DNA from: Capsulimonas corticalis
GTDB lineage: Bacteria > Armatimonadota > Armatimonadia > Armatimonadales > Capsulimonadaceae
DNA length: 64,000 bases
Direction: 5' to 3'
NCBI RefSeq assembly: GCF_003574315.2
Contig: NZ_AP025739.1
Location: 496,001 to 560,000 of the forward strand
Made by a program: the position numbers and the translations under genes. This document shows positions 33,459 to 42,004 of the stretch, one piece after another. The number at the start of each line of letters is the position of its first letter. Positions within the stretch are counted from its first letter, which is position 1. The notes beneath the pieces are model-generated. The model saw only the letters and a program-made list of their open reading frames with translations, had not been told where the DNA came from and did not search any database.

Positions 33459-35963
33459 ATGAACTTATTCGCCCGATGTACGGCATTCGCGGTTCTTCTT
33501 TCGGCGGCGACGCCCGGTCACGCGCTCCCGCGTGAGCAGACGAAGCCGTTTCATATCCACGGGAAGGCGCTGACGCCGGACGGCAAGCCGGTGGCTGGAG
33601 CGACGGCAATGTTTTTAGCCACGAATTTCTCCGGCGGCAAGCCCATTGCGTCGCAAACCACGCGGACGGATGCGGATGGCGGATTCGATTTTACGGCCCC
33701 AGCCGATTCGCCACACTATCAAGTCGGCCTCTTATATATCACCTCGGCCGAAGGGGTTGGCCTGGCGATGGCCGGTGAAAACAGTCGAATTATCCTTCAG
33801 CCGCGCACAAGCGTCCGCGTGCGGTTGGTGGATGAGAAGGGAACCCCAGAGCCGAACACCGCCCTCCATCCGCAATATTTCTCATGGCGTCATAACAACG
33901 AGGATATCTTTGTTTACTGGGACAAAACCCTCTCGGCGTTATGGAATGTTCGGACGGATGCTCAGGGGTTTGCAACGCTCAACGGACTGCCTCAAGATTA
34001 TGGAGTGAGGCTATTCGTCGAAGACGATCGCTTTGCGGATCTCGGCTGGCGCAGCGAGGTCAAGCTCGCGAAATCGGCCAAGACCGGCGACGCCATCCTG
34101 CATTTGCAGCATGCAGGCGCCATCAAAGGCCTCGCCGTTTATGGCGATACGCATCGTCCTGCCGCCGGCGTGTTTGTGGATGCGATGGGGATTGGCGACG
34201 ACGACGCACAAGGGGTCGCGACGACCGACAAAAACGGCCGCTACACGATCCCACGCTTGAAGCCCGGATCCTACGATGTGTCGCTGTCATTTCCGCCAAA
34301 TGAAGCCAACGAATGGACAGCCGTCGCACATCCCGCCGTCGCGATTGCCGCCAGCAAGCAGACTGAGGGTGTCAACTTCACGCTGATTCACGGAGGCGTG
34401 ATCACCGGGCATGTGACGGACCCCGTGACGGGCAAGCCCGTCGCGAACGCGAGTGTCAGCGTAACCGGACCTGCGCACCCGTCCACCTCACGCGGCAGCT
34501 TAAGCGTGCAGACCGATAATAATGGGATGTACAAAATCCATGCGCCGGCCGGAGCGCAGACCGTTTCCGTCTACACCTACGGCTCCAACAGTTATGTTGA
34601 GCCGCAAACGATAAAGATCGCCGACGGTGAAACGAAGACTCTTGACTGGAAGATCGCGCCGCCCAAGGAGGTGCGGGCAATTCACGGCGTAGTTGTCGGT
34701 CCCGACGGCGCCCCCGTCGCGGAAGCGGAGGTGCTGCTTCAGGATCCATTCAGTGGATTTCCGAGCAAGACGACGGACGAGCAAGGGCGCTTCACCTTCA
34801 ATCCCAGTCTGTTCGGAGATGACGCCCGCCTCTTCGCGCGTTCCGGGAATCTGGCGACACTCGCGGGCGTGGCGCCGCCTGCGGATGATTCTTCCATCAC
34901 GCTGCATCTCACGGCCAATGCGCTCAGTGTCTTCTCCGGGCAGATCAACGATCAGGATGGTAAACCGCTTCCGCATGCAAAAGTGGCGCTCGTGCGCTGG
35001 ACGAAGAGAAACGGGGGGATGGATGTCGACAGCGTCAACACTGATGACGCAGGGCGCTATACATTCCCAGCAACGTACACCGATGTCGAGTACAGCGTAC
35101 GCGCGGAGGCGCCGGGGTACGCAAGCAACTACTCCACACAGATCCCCGCCGCCGCAGGCAAAACGCTCGCAATGGGGTCGGTTGCTCTGACCAAAGCAGA
35201 CAGCTTCATCGGCGGCGTCATCGTCGATCCCAAAGGCAAGCCTGTCGCCGGGGCCAAGGTCACCGTCTCCGCGATCTCACAAGGAGAAGCGGTGACGGAT
35301 AAAACCGGGCGATTTCATATCAGTGGGGCTCCCCGAGACAAAACCTTTCTCCAAGTGGAAGCGCCGGAAGAACGGCAGGCGTCGGTGCAGGTCACGTCTG
35401 GACGAGATGACAATGAAATCACGGTCAAGTCGCGCGCCGAGATAGAGGAAGAAAGCAAACGGTTCGTCGCGGCTCTTGACGCCGATACGACGAACCACGG
35501 GGACGGCAGCGATGCGCAGACGCTCCTCAAGACGGCGGAGAGCAAAGCGGCCGGCGGCGGCAAGAGCGTCCTGCTCGTCTTTCACGCCTCCTGGTGCGGT
35601 CCCTGCTTCATGCTGCATCGCTTCCTGGAGGACCCAAAAATCGCGCCGACCCTGGAAAAGCATTTCGTGATTCAGGACCTCGATATCTGGGAGCACGACG
35701 ACAAGAAAAAGTGGGAGAATCCTGGGGGAACGGATATTTACAAGCAGTACGGCGGCCCAAACAGTGTCCCCTTTTACGTCGTTCTCGATGCAAACGGCAA
35801 GAAGCTCGGCGATTCGATCCATAATGGCGAGAACATGGGCATGCCGACGCAAGCCGGCGACGTTCAATTCTTTCTGGACACGCTCAAGCAAGCCCAGCCG
35901 ACTTTGACGGATTCCGAGAGCGCAACGCTCAAGGAGGGATTGAAGCAGCACGCATCGTTATGA
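33459..35963 (+). CDS. Secreted carboxypeptidase-regulatory-like repeat protein with C-terminal thioredoxin domain
   Basis: 834 residues. A signal peptide (ending ATPGHALP) is followed by at least five repeated beta-sandwich units of the carboxypeptidase regulatory/SdrB-like type (DGKPVAGATAMFLATN; TGKPVANASVSVTG; DGAPVAEAEVLLQDP; DGKPLPHAKVALV; KGKPVAGAKVTVSA), each with a DKNGRYTI- or DEQGRFTF-like end. From about residue 690 there is a thioredoxin-like domain with WCGPC (FHASWCGPCFML) and cis-proline SVPFYVV. It is probably an exported, surface-bound disulfide or redox protein. ATG 33459 has GGGAGG 7 bp upstream. The next gene overlaps by ATGA. Confidence 0.85.
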   Translation: MNLFARCTAFAVLLSAATPGHALPREQTKPFHIHGKALTPDGKPVAGATAMFLATNFSGGKPIASQTTRTDADGGFDFTAPADSPHYQVGLLYITSAEGVGLAMAGENSRIILQPRTSVRVRLVDEKGTPEPNTALHPQYFSWRHNNEDIFVYWDKTLSALWNVRTDAQGFATLNGLPQDYGVRLFVEDDRFADLGWRSEVKLAKSAKTGDAILHLQHAGAIKGLAVYGDTHRPAAGVFVDAMGIGDDDAQGVATTDKNGRYTIPRLKPGSYDVSLSFPPNEANEWTAVAHPAVAIAASKQTEGVNFTLIHGGVITGHVTDPVTGKPVANASVSVTGPAHPSTSRGSLSVQTDNNGMYKIHAPAGAQTVSVYTYGSNSYVEPQTIKIADGETKTLDWKIAPPKEVRAIHGVVVGPDGAPVAEAEVLLQDPFSGFPSKTTDEQGRFTFNPSLFGDDARLFARSGNLATLAGVAPPADDSSITLHLTANALSVFSGQINDQDGKPLPHAKVALVRWTKRNGGMDVDSVNTDDAGRYTFPATYTDVEYSVRAEAPGYASNYSTQIPAAAGKTLAMGSVALTKADSFIGGVIVDPKGKPVAGAKVTVSAISQGEAVTDKTGRFHISGAPRDKTFLQVEAPEERQASVQVTSGRDDNEITVKSRAEIEEESKRFVAALDADTTNHGDGSDAQTLLKTAESKAAGGGKSVLLVFHASWCGPCFMLHRFLEDPKIAPTLEKHFVIQDLDIWEHDDKKKWENPGGTDIYKQYGGPNSVPFYVVLDANGKKLGDSIHNGENMGMPTQAGDVQFFLDTLKQAQPTLTDSESATLKEGLKQHASL

Positions 35964-36376
35964 ACTACTACAGCGCATTCATTCACATCGCGACGGACAG
36001 CACGGCCGTCGCGGCGAAGATCCCGGCCAGCAAGGGCGAGGCCAAAACGATTCCCGCTCTGGAGTATGAATTGCTGACGGAGCGTCCGTACTTCTATACG
36101 CAGGAAGAACTGCTGTTTGAAGTGCATTTGCGGCGCAGCAGCGTTTCCGAGGAGGAGCGCCGCGCAAGACGCGACGCGCTTTGGGCGGAGTTCTTTTCGC
36201 GCCCCCACGCGTGCCTCCGGGCATCGGGGCTCGCGAAGACTCACGGCTGGGGCATTCACTTCGACGGCGAGGGGAAAATCGGCCTCGTCGCCGTCGAAAG
36301 TCCGGAGTATGAACGGTATGCGGGCAGCCCCAATCTTCAGCAGGTCCCCGCAATGCGCGGCAAGCGGCTAAAGTAA
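35960..36376 (+). CDS. DUF6157-like protein
   Basis: 138 residues starting MNYYSAFIHIATDSTAV, with IPALEYELLTERPYFYTQEELLFEVHLRR and a C-terminal HGWGIHFDGEGKIGLV. This fits the small DUF6157 family, whose function is unknown. It overlaps the previous gene by ATGA, so it is translated with the thioredoxin-tipped protein although it has no signal peptide. Its end overlaps the convergent protease gene by 9 bp. Confidence 0.75.
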   Translation: MNYYSAFIHIATDSTAVAAKIPASKGEAKTIPALEYELLTERPYFYTQEELLFEVHLRRSSVSEEERRARRDALWAEFFSRPHACLRASGLAKTHGWGIHFDGEGKIGLVAVESPEYERYAGSPNLQQVPAMRGKRLK

Positions 36377-37582
36377 CTCGCGCAGGGTCAGTGTGATATC
36401 GCGAGTTGCCTTGTCCGGGGCGCGCAGCTTGAGTCGCACGTTCTCGCCGGGCGCGCCACGAACGGCGTCTCGGAGCTGGCGGATCCCGCCGTCATCCATC
36501 GGGACGCCGTTGATTTCCACGATCTGGTCGCCGGCTCTCACGCCGACCTGCTCGGCCGGGCTGCCGGCGATCACGTCCGTGACCGTGGGGACGCCGCCGC
36601 TCAGCGAGTATCCAACCCCGGAGCGATTGTAGGGGAACGACTGATCCCCCAGGCCGGCGTCCTCCAAGACGATCTTCGCGGATTGATAATCCAGGGTCAC
36701 TTTGAAGCGTGACAGCACGCCGTATCCCAGCGATCCGGAAACATCGGAGGCGGCGAAGGCGCCCTGCTTTTGCAGCGACAGATCGGCGATGGGGTTGGCG
36801 ATTGTCACGGAGCCGATCTTTAACGATCCGATCCGAACGATGCTGCTGCGCTCCTCGCCGCCGACTCCCAGCCCCGTGATCATATCCATGCGTTTGGGAT
36901 ACTTGTCCCGCAGATGGTCGCGCGTCACAAAGGGCGTGTTGACGTCGATTGCGCCGGCGTCGCCTGTATCGATCTGAAAGCGCCCCCGTTTGCCGTCCAG
37001 CTCCGCCTCGATCCCCGGGACGTTCCCGGTGAGTACGAAGGGCAGCGCGGCGGCGCCATCGGCGGACGGCGGGGCCGCGTCGCGGAACGTCACGGTTCGC
37101 GCCTGATAGTCGATGGTGGTGACAAAGCGATGCAGAAACTCATATCCCAGCAGCACATCGGCTTTGAGAATCGGCGGCAGATCCAGCAAGAACACCGGAG
37201 ATTGGCGCAGAACGGCCCCGCCCGCCTTGAGCGTCTCCAGATGCGCCAGCCAGGTCTGCTGATGGCCGCCCGCCCCGGTAGCCACCAGCGGCTTCTTGGG
37301 ATCGCTCGCGATCACGCCGAGCCGTTTTGCCGCAGTGACCGAAAGAACATCCGCGCCCGCGGCGGTGTCCAGCACGAACACCGCCGGCTTCCCATTCACC
37401 TCCACTGCGGCAAAGATATGCCCCTGATCGATCGTGATGGGAACCGTCGAGAGATGTCCTTCGAGAGAAACGTCCGGTTCGGATGGCGTTCCTACGGCGC
37501 GTCCGCCGCAAGACGCCAGGCTGCACAGGGCAACGGCGCCAATCGCGCAAAGGCGTACGCGTCGCCGCGAAAAATCGATCAT
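36368..37582 (-). CDS. Retropepsin-like aspartyl protease lipoprotein with C-terminal PDZ domain
   Basis: 404 residues. A lipoprotein signal with LASC precedes two retropepsin-like units (about 50-180 and 190-310) and a PDZ domain (about 315-400: GSPAEQVGVRAGDQIVEINGVP). The second unit has an intact IDTGDAG; the first reads LDTAAGA, with the usual Gly replaced by Ala, so activity may be weakened. ATG 37582 has GGGG upstream. It is followed on the other side by a related protease gene 46 bp away, so the pair arose by duplication and may be one operon. The target is unknown. Confidence 0.85.
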   Translation of the reverse strand: MIDFSRRRVRLCAIGAVALCSLASCGGRAVGTPSEPDVSLEGHLSTVPITIDQGHIFAAVEVNGKPAVFVLDTAAGADVLSVTAAKRLGVIASDPKKPLVATGAGGHQQTWLAHLETLKAGGAVLRQSPVFLLDLPPILKADVLLGYEFLHRFVTTIDYQARTVTFRDAAPPSADGAAALPFVLTGNVPGIEAELDGKRGRFQIDTGDAGAIDVNTPFVTRDHLRDKYPKRMDMITGLGVGGEERSSIVRIGSLKIGSVTIANPIADLSLQKQGAFAASDVSGSLGYGVLSRFKVTLDYQSAKIVLEDAGLGDQSFPYNRSGVGYSLSGGVPTVTDVIAGSPAEQVGVRAGDQIVEINGVPMDDGGIRQLRDAVRGAPGENVRLKLRAPDKATRDITLTLRELL

Positions 37583-37628
37583 GGGTATCCCCGTTCTTAT
37601 CGCAAGCAAAACGGCCGTCGCTGGCGCA

Positions 37629-38561
37629 TTACGGACGCGCGCCGCTCCCGGCCAGGATCATCCGGCCGCCGGGATAGTCCAGCGTGACCAGATAACGGTC
37701 CAGCACTTCGATACCGATGGTTCCGGCGACGCCGGAAGCCGCGAACGCTCCCTGAGTCTGGCGGGTCAGCTCGGCGAGGATCCCATCCACGGGGACTCTC
37801 CCCAGCTGAAAGCTATCCAGCTGGACCAGATCGCTCTGGGTGCGCCCGCCGATGCCCCGCCCGGCCACCATTCGCCCATCCTGGGCGTACCGATCGCGCA
37901 GATGGTATTTGGCGACAAACGGCGCGTTCAAAACCACCGTGCCGCCGTAGCCCGTGTCGATCAGGAAGCGCCCCGGCCACCCGCCCGCTTCGCCCACGAC
38001 GCTCGGAACGCCGCCGCTCAGGACAAACGGGATGACGCACTGGCCCGGGAGCGCCGCGCCGGGACGCCGGAGGATCATGACATGACGCTGAAAGTCAAAT
38101 GTCACCAGATACCTTCGCAGAAACTCATAACCCAGCAGCCCATCGCACCGCACGCTCTGCGCCACATGCAGCAGATACGCCGGCGATTTTGCAATCTGAA
38201 CGCTCCCCAACTGGATCCGGGCAATGGTGGCGAAATAGGCGCGCGCCGTGCCGCCGGTCCCGGTCACGACCGCGCTGTCTCCCTGCGGCGACGCCGAGAT
38301 TCCCAAACGGGCCGCCGACTCGCTCTCAACGACATCCACCCCGGAGCCGGTGTCGATCACGAAGCTCGCCGGCCGACCGTTGACCAGCGGCGCAACAAAG
38401 ATGTGTCCGCTGTCGACCGTGAACGGAATGACGGCGAGGATTCCCGAAGACGCCCGCTGTCCCTGCGCCATCGCGGGTAACGCATTCAGCGCGAGCGCCA
38501 GCGCGCCGGCAACGCATCCTCGGCGAAGCGCGCCGCCGAATGTCAGAAAATCTCGTCTCAT
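37629..38561 (-). CDS. Secreted retropepsin-like aspartyl protease
   Basis: 310 residues with a signal peptide that has an RR-D-F start (MRRDFLTFGGALRRG) and ends AMAQG. It has two retropepsin-like units, with IDTGSGVDVV (about residue 69) and IDTGYGGTVV (about 197). Both aspartates are intact, so it could act as a two-lobed monomer. It lacks the PDZ domain of its neighbour at 36368-37582. It is the first gene of the pair, with the tRNA gene divergent upstream. Confidence 0.88.
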   Translation of the reverse strand: MRRDFLTFGGALRRGCVAGALALALNALPAMAQGQRASSGILAVIPFTVDSGHIFVAPLVNGRPASFVIDTGSGVDVVESESAARLGISASPQGDSAVVTGTGGTARAYFATIARIQLGSVQIAKSPAYLLHVAQSVRCDGLLGYEFLRRYLVTFDFQRHVMILRRPGAALPGQCVIPFVLSGGVPSVVGEAGGWPGRFLIDTGYGGTVVLNAPFVAKYHLRDRYAQDGRMVAGRGIGGRTQSDLVQLDSFQLGRVPVDGILAELTRQTQGAFAASGVAGTIGIEVLDRYLVTLDYPGGRMILAGSGARP

Positions 38562-38654
38562 AAGGTACGGGCCTCTCGCTTCACCCCCATTGGGAGAGAA
38601 GTTATTCGGGAAGAAATTGCCGGGAATTCGGGTCTCTTTGGACCGGGCGCTCGG

Positions 38655-38684
38655 TTGCGCGCGCGGCGTCCGTTATGCTATAAT
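38655..38684 (+). promoter_or_regulatory. Promoter of the tRNA gene
   Basis: TTGCGC (38655-38660) and a perfect TATAAT (38679-38684) are 18 bp apart. The start would fall about 7 bp before the mature tRNA. Confidence 0.7.
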
Positions 38685-38697
38685 AACGCGACGTTGA

Positions 38698-38770
38698 GGG
38701 CTCATAGCTCAACGGTTAGAGCAGCCGGCTCATAACTGGTTGGTTGGGGGTTCGAATCCCTCTGGGCCCA
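38698..38770 (+). tRNA. tRNA with CAT anticodon (Met, elongator type)
   Basis: A complete cloverleaf: acceptor GGGCTCA pairs with TGGGCCC, D arm GCTC/GAGC, anticodon arm GCCGG/CTGGT with loop CTCATAA (anticodon CAT), and T arm GGGGG/CCCTC with TTCGAAT. The discriminator is A and CCA is not encoded. The G1-C72 pair and the absence of GGG/CCC in the anticodon stem exclude an initiator tRNA. An isoleucine-2 tRNA, whose C34 is modified to lysidine, has the same anticodon and cannot be fully excluded. Confidence 0.93.
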
Positions 38771-38811
38771 CTGTTTCCCTCCTCCAATTTTACCCGAACG
38801 GTCACGCTTGC

Positions 38812-39498
38812 ATGCTCACCAATCCCCAACTGCTCGCCTCGGATATCGTCGCCAATCGCACGATGAACCGGGGGCGCGTCCTTTCCGGCGTCAATTCCTA
38901 CGAGCGCGAGCTGGGATTCTCCCCGCTGGAGCGGCTCCGCGAGCGGCGGCGCGCCCACGGGACCGCCGTGTGGGTGGACGCCTGCTGCGGCGAAGGCCGC
39001 GCGCTTCTCCACGCCGCCGCGCTTTTGCGAGAATTGGAGCTTTCTGACACGATCTCCCTGATCGGCGTCGATCTCATCAACACGTTCCCCTCCCACGACT
39101 TCCCCAACCTCACCTTTGTCGAGACGGACGTCACTCGGTATCAGCCGCCCTCAGGAGCGGACCTGATCACCTGTATTCATGGGCTGCACTATCTGGGGGA
39201 TAAGCTGGGATTTTTGGAGAATAGCTACTCGGCTCTCGCCGAGGACGGGGTCTTCGCGGGGCAGCTCGATCCGGCGAATGTCCGGTCGCGGGAGGAAAAA
39301 TGGACGTGGAGCGCGATGCTCCGGCGGGCAAAACGCGGCGGGGCGGACGTGACGCTCCGGAAAAACCTGCTGCAAATGCGCGGGACCGGAGCGTCCCTGT
39401 CGTTTGGTCTGCGCTACGAAGGCGCGAAGCCGTCGGAGACGCCGAATTACACCGGCATCACGGTCATCGACTCCTGGTACGCCTCCGCGCCGCTTTAG
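38812..39498 (+). CDS. Class I SAM-dependent methyltransferase
   Basis: 228 residues. Motif I is VDACCGEGRALL (about residues 54-65), the acidic residue ending strand 2 is in IGVDLIN, and motif IV is seen in ADLITCIHGLHYL. The fold matches class I methyltransferases; the substrate is unknown. ATG 38812 starts 42 bp after the tRNA and has no obvious ribosome site. It probably shares the tRNA promoter or has its own in the short spacer. Confidence 0.8.
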   Translation: MLTNPQLLASDIVANRTMNRGRVLSGVNSYERELGFSPLERLRERRRAHGTAVWVDACCGEGRALLHAAALLRELELSDTISLIGVDLINTFPSHDFPNLTFVETDVTRYQPPSGADLITCIHGLHYLGDKLGFLENSYSALAEDGVFAGQLDPANVRSREEKWTWSAMLRRAKRGGADVTLRKNLLQMRGTGASLSFGLRYEGAKPSETPNYTGITVIDSWYASAPL

Positions 39499-39523
39499 CT
39501 GCGGCGCGAAGGCGCGGAGAAGA

Positions 39524-40192
39524 TTACGCGCCGGGTTTGGCCGGAACGGCTTCCAGACTGATCGTGACATCGACATCGCTTCCGATCGCGCTGTCGCCGC
39601 TGAACAAGCTTGTCGAGCCCACGCCGTAGCTGTGGCGGTCCAGATGAGTCTGCGTCTCCAGTCCAAAGCGCGCCGATCCCATCGGATCCTTGATCGGTCC
39701 GCTGATCTGGAAGGGCAGCACGATCGGTTTGGTGACGCCGTGCATGGTCAGATTGCCCGCGACCAGGTATCCGCCGCCCTTGGTCTTGGTCACTCGGGTG
39801 CTCTGGAACGTAATCTGCGGATACTTGGCGACATCCAAGAACGCGGCGCTGCGCACATGGTCGTCGCGCATCGGCATATCGGTGTTGATGCTCTTGGTCT
39901 GGATCGTAAAGTTCACCGAAGACTTCTCCGGATGCGCCGCATTGGCGACGATGGTTCCGGCGATGTCGCTAAACCGGCCGCGCACGCTGCTGATCCCCAT
40001 ATGCCGGATCGCGAAGCCGACATTCGTATGCACCGCGTCCACACTCCACGCTCCCGTCAGCGGGACAGCGGCCGCCTTGGCGGCCGGCGGCGCGGCGTGC
40101 GTCCCCGCACTCATCCCATCCGCCATCATCGTGAATCCCAACGCCATCGCCAGCCCGGCGGCGCCAAATTTTCTGCTATTTCGCATCATCAT
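39524..40192 (-). CDS. YceI-family periplasmic protein
   Basis: 222 residues. A signal peptide (about 1-33) precedes a YceI lipocalin-like barrel: WSVDAVHTNVGFAIRHMGISSVRG, the SSVNFTIQTKSINT strand, DDHVRSAAFLDVAKYP and LTMHGVTKPIVLP. Members bind polyisoprenoid lipids in the periplasm. GAGGG lies upstream of ATG 40192. It has a clear sigma-70 promoter and is the last gene before the convergent methyltransferase. Confidence 0.92.
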   Translation of the reverse strand: MMMRNSRKFGAAGLAMALGFTMMADGMSAGTHAAPPAAKAAAVPLTGAWSVDAVHTNVGFAIRHMGISSVRGRFSDIAGTIVANAAHPEKSSVNFTIQTKSINTDMPMRDDHVRSAAFLDVAKYPQITFQSTRVTKTKGGGYLVAGNLTMHGVTKPIVLPFQISGPIKDPMGSARFGLETQTHLDRHSYGVGSTSLFSGDSAIGSDVDVTISLEAVPAKPGA

Positions 40193-40231
40193 ATTCCCTC
40201 TTCCGTCGTCGACAAAGTAACGATATGAAGA

Positions 40232-40260
40232 ATTATGAACACTATACTTTATTTTGTCAA
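40232..40260 (-). promoter_or_regulatory. Sigma-70-type promoter of the yceI-like gene
   Basis: On the minus strand TTGACA (40255-40260) and CATAAT (40232-40237) are 17 bp apart, about 40 bp before the start codon. An AT-rich palindrome (ATATATTTTATAT) lies just upstream. Confidence 0.78.
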
Positions 40261-40321
40261 GCGCAATATAAAATATATCACAAAATAATTCATCGCGCTT
40301 TAGATATCGACACGCGCAAGA

Positions 40322-41392
40322 TTACTCGGCTTTGGATAAAGTCAGGAACGCCCGATACTTTTCGGCGGCGATAAGAACGGTTTCGCCTTGTGTTTCGGTC
40401 CAGGGCGCGAACGGCGCGGTCTCAATCGCAACGCTCTTTCGATCGATCTTGCGGCTCCAGGTCCCGGTCGCGCGGCCGCCGTGCGCGACCAATGGGCTGA
40501 AGATCCCATTCTTCGGCGTCAGCGCTTTGATCTGATCGTCTGGGATGACGGCGCCGCGGTCGGCGTAGCCGAGCAGGTGCTCGTCGAACCCCGGCAAAAG
40601 ATGCGCCTCGGAATCCCGGCCAGCGTCGATCGCGATGGCTGGCGGCATCCAGTATGTGATCCCGTCCAGCGCCACGCTTTCTAACTCATCCTGCACCAAA
40701 CGCAAAGCCGCTCTGGACTCCGTGAGCGACTGACCCGACCACCACGCGAAGTCCAGAACGGCGGCGGGGCCGTGACTGTGAAAATAACGGCGCGCTAGCT
40801 CCGCCGCCGCCTGCTCGCCTTCAAACGCGCAGCCGCCCGGCGACCATTCGTCGAGCAGCGCGAACGTAAACTCCTTGCCGCGCCGGGCGCCCTGACAAAT
40901 CACCCCGTCCAGCGCCGCCCAGTATAACAGATAGTTCGGGCGTCCTCCCGCCGTCGAGACGCCGCCGTCCGAAACCGCCCGCAGCAGCTCCGCGCGCGAC
41001 AGCAGGCGGCCGCCCTCTAATGCGCGCGCCATCGCCGCCGTGCTCCGGGCGAAGTCGTCCTCCGTGAGTCCGGCGGCCCGCGAAGGCCCGGCAAAGCGCG
41101 CGATCACGCGCGGCGCGACCAGCTTAAGAATCCAGCGCACATCGGCGGCCGCCAGAAAATGCAGCGTGCCGCGCAGTGACGTCGTGCGGACAATCTCCCT
41201 TGCGGCGATTGCCCGCTCGATATCGGCGTCGGTCGCGCCGGGAAGGCGCAGGCCGAGCGACCATTTGGCCCCCGCATAATCCTGCGCCTGCGTGGCGCCC
41301 ATCCACGCGGCGACCTCCCCAGCGCTCTGGAAGTCGTGACGAGTAATCTGCTGCTGCGCGAGTCTTCGGCTGAGGAGATGCTGTCGTGTCAT
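40322..41392 (-). CDS. Winged-helix DNA-binding domain protein (HTH_42/YcaQ-like)
   Basis: 356 residues. It begins LLSRRLAQQQITRHDFQSA and contains MGATQAQDYAGAKWSLGLRLPG, TTSLRGTLHFLAAADVRW, HLLPGFDEHLLGYADR and VAHGGRATGTWSRK. These are the recognisable blocks of the AlkZ/YcaQ-like HTH_42 family, some of which are DNA glycosylases for crosslinked or alkylated bases. It follows the DinB-like gene by 16 bp on the same strand, so both probably belong to one operon and may relate to DNA damage or bacillithiol-type chemistry. The specific role is unproven. Confidence 0.8.
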   Translation of the reverse strand: MTRQHLLSRRLAQQQITRHDFQSAGEVAAWMGATQAQDYAGAKWSLGLRLPGATDADIERAIAAREIVRTTSLRGTLHFLAAADVRWILKLVAPRVIARFAGPSRAAGLTEDDFARSTAAMARALEGGRLLSRAELLRAVSDGGVSTAGGRPNYLLYWAALDGVICQGARRGKEFTFALLDEWSPGGCAFEGEQAAAELARRYFHSHGPAAVLDFAWWSGQSLTESRAALRLVQDELESVALDGITYWMPPAIAIDAGRDSEAHLLPGFDEHLLGYADRGAVIPDDQIKALTPKNGIFSPLVAHGGRATGTWSRKIDRKSVAIETAPFAPWTETQGETVLIAAEKYRAFLTLSKAE

Positions 41393-41408
41393 GGAGCCTC
41401 ACAGGATA

Positions 41409-41879
41409 TTACGCTTCATTGAGACGATCTAGGATCGACGCGATATAGTTGATCTGCCCTTCATGATACGACATATTCCAGTAGGGATAGGAGATCGTAT
41501 GCGTCATCGTGAACTTGCCGAACGGCATCGTGATTTCGTCGCCGAGAACGTCATCGGGCAGATCGCGGACGCACGCCGTGAACCGCTCCGTGTTTTTGCG
41601 CAGCAGCGCTTCCAGGGTCGCCCAATCGCCGTTCATCAGGTCGGTTTGCTCCTGGAAATACTCCTCCATCGTTCCGGCGGTCCACTGCCGGGTCTCAATC
41701 ATATCCACCGTGTAGCTGTTGTTGAGCGCGCACTCCGCCACCAGGCTGAGCGCGGGGCGCGCCGTGGGAGAGGGCGCCCAGAGGCGCTTGTCTTCCGGCA
41801 GTCGAAGGAGGGCGGCGATCAGGTTCTCCGCGGCCTTGGGCGTGAATTCGGCGAGGAAGTTCTGGATGGTGGTCGGCAT
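41409..41879 (-). CDS. DinB-family protein
   Basis: 156 residues, a four-helix bundle of the DinB/YfiT type. The family's metal histidines are suggested in SYPYWNMSYHEGQINYIASILDRL at the C-terminus; the first two are less clear. ATG 41879 has AGGAGAG just upstream, and the frame further upstream looks non-coding. It is divergent from a WYL regulator with shared operator sequences. Members are thiol-dependent transferases or hydrolases of unknown substrate. Confidence 0.8.
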   Translation of the reverse strand: MPTTIQNFLAEFTPKAAENLIAALLRLPEDKRLWAPSPTARPALSLVAECALNNSYTVDMIETRQWTAGTMEEYFQEQTDLMNGDWATLEALLRKNTERFTACVRDLPDDVLGDEITMPFGKFTMTHTISYPYWNMSYHEGQINYIASILDRLNEA

Positions 41880-41920
41880 GGCGTCTCTCCTGTTGTTCGG
41901 AAATTGTGTCGGCTTTCGTG

Positions 41921-41959
41921 TGTCCGATACTTGACTATATCTCCGATACAGGACATAAT
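41921..41959 (+). promoter_or_regulatory. Promoter and operator between dinB-like and WYL genes
   Basis: TTGACT (41931-41936) and CATAAT (41954-41959) are 17 bp apart and read toward the WYL gene. TCCGATAC occurs twice (41923-41930, 41942-41949), 19 bp apart, and TGTCC (41921-41925) is mirrored by GGACA (41951-41955). This looks like a two-turn operator overlapping the promoter, probably for the WYL regulator itself. Confidence 0.65.
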
Positions 41960-42004
41960 TCGCCCTAATTAAAACACTCAAAAAAATCATTCAAAAAGGG
42001 CGTC

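Noticed and set aside
38698-38770. Initiator tRNA-fMet
   Set aside because: The G1-C72 pair is formed and the three G-C pairs of the initiator anticodon stem are absent.
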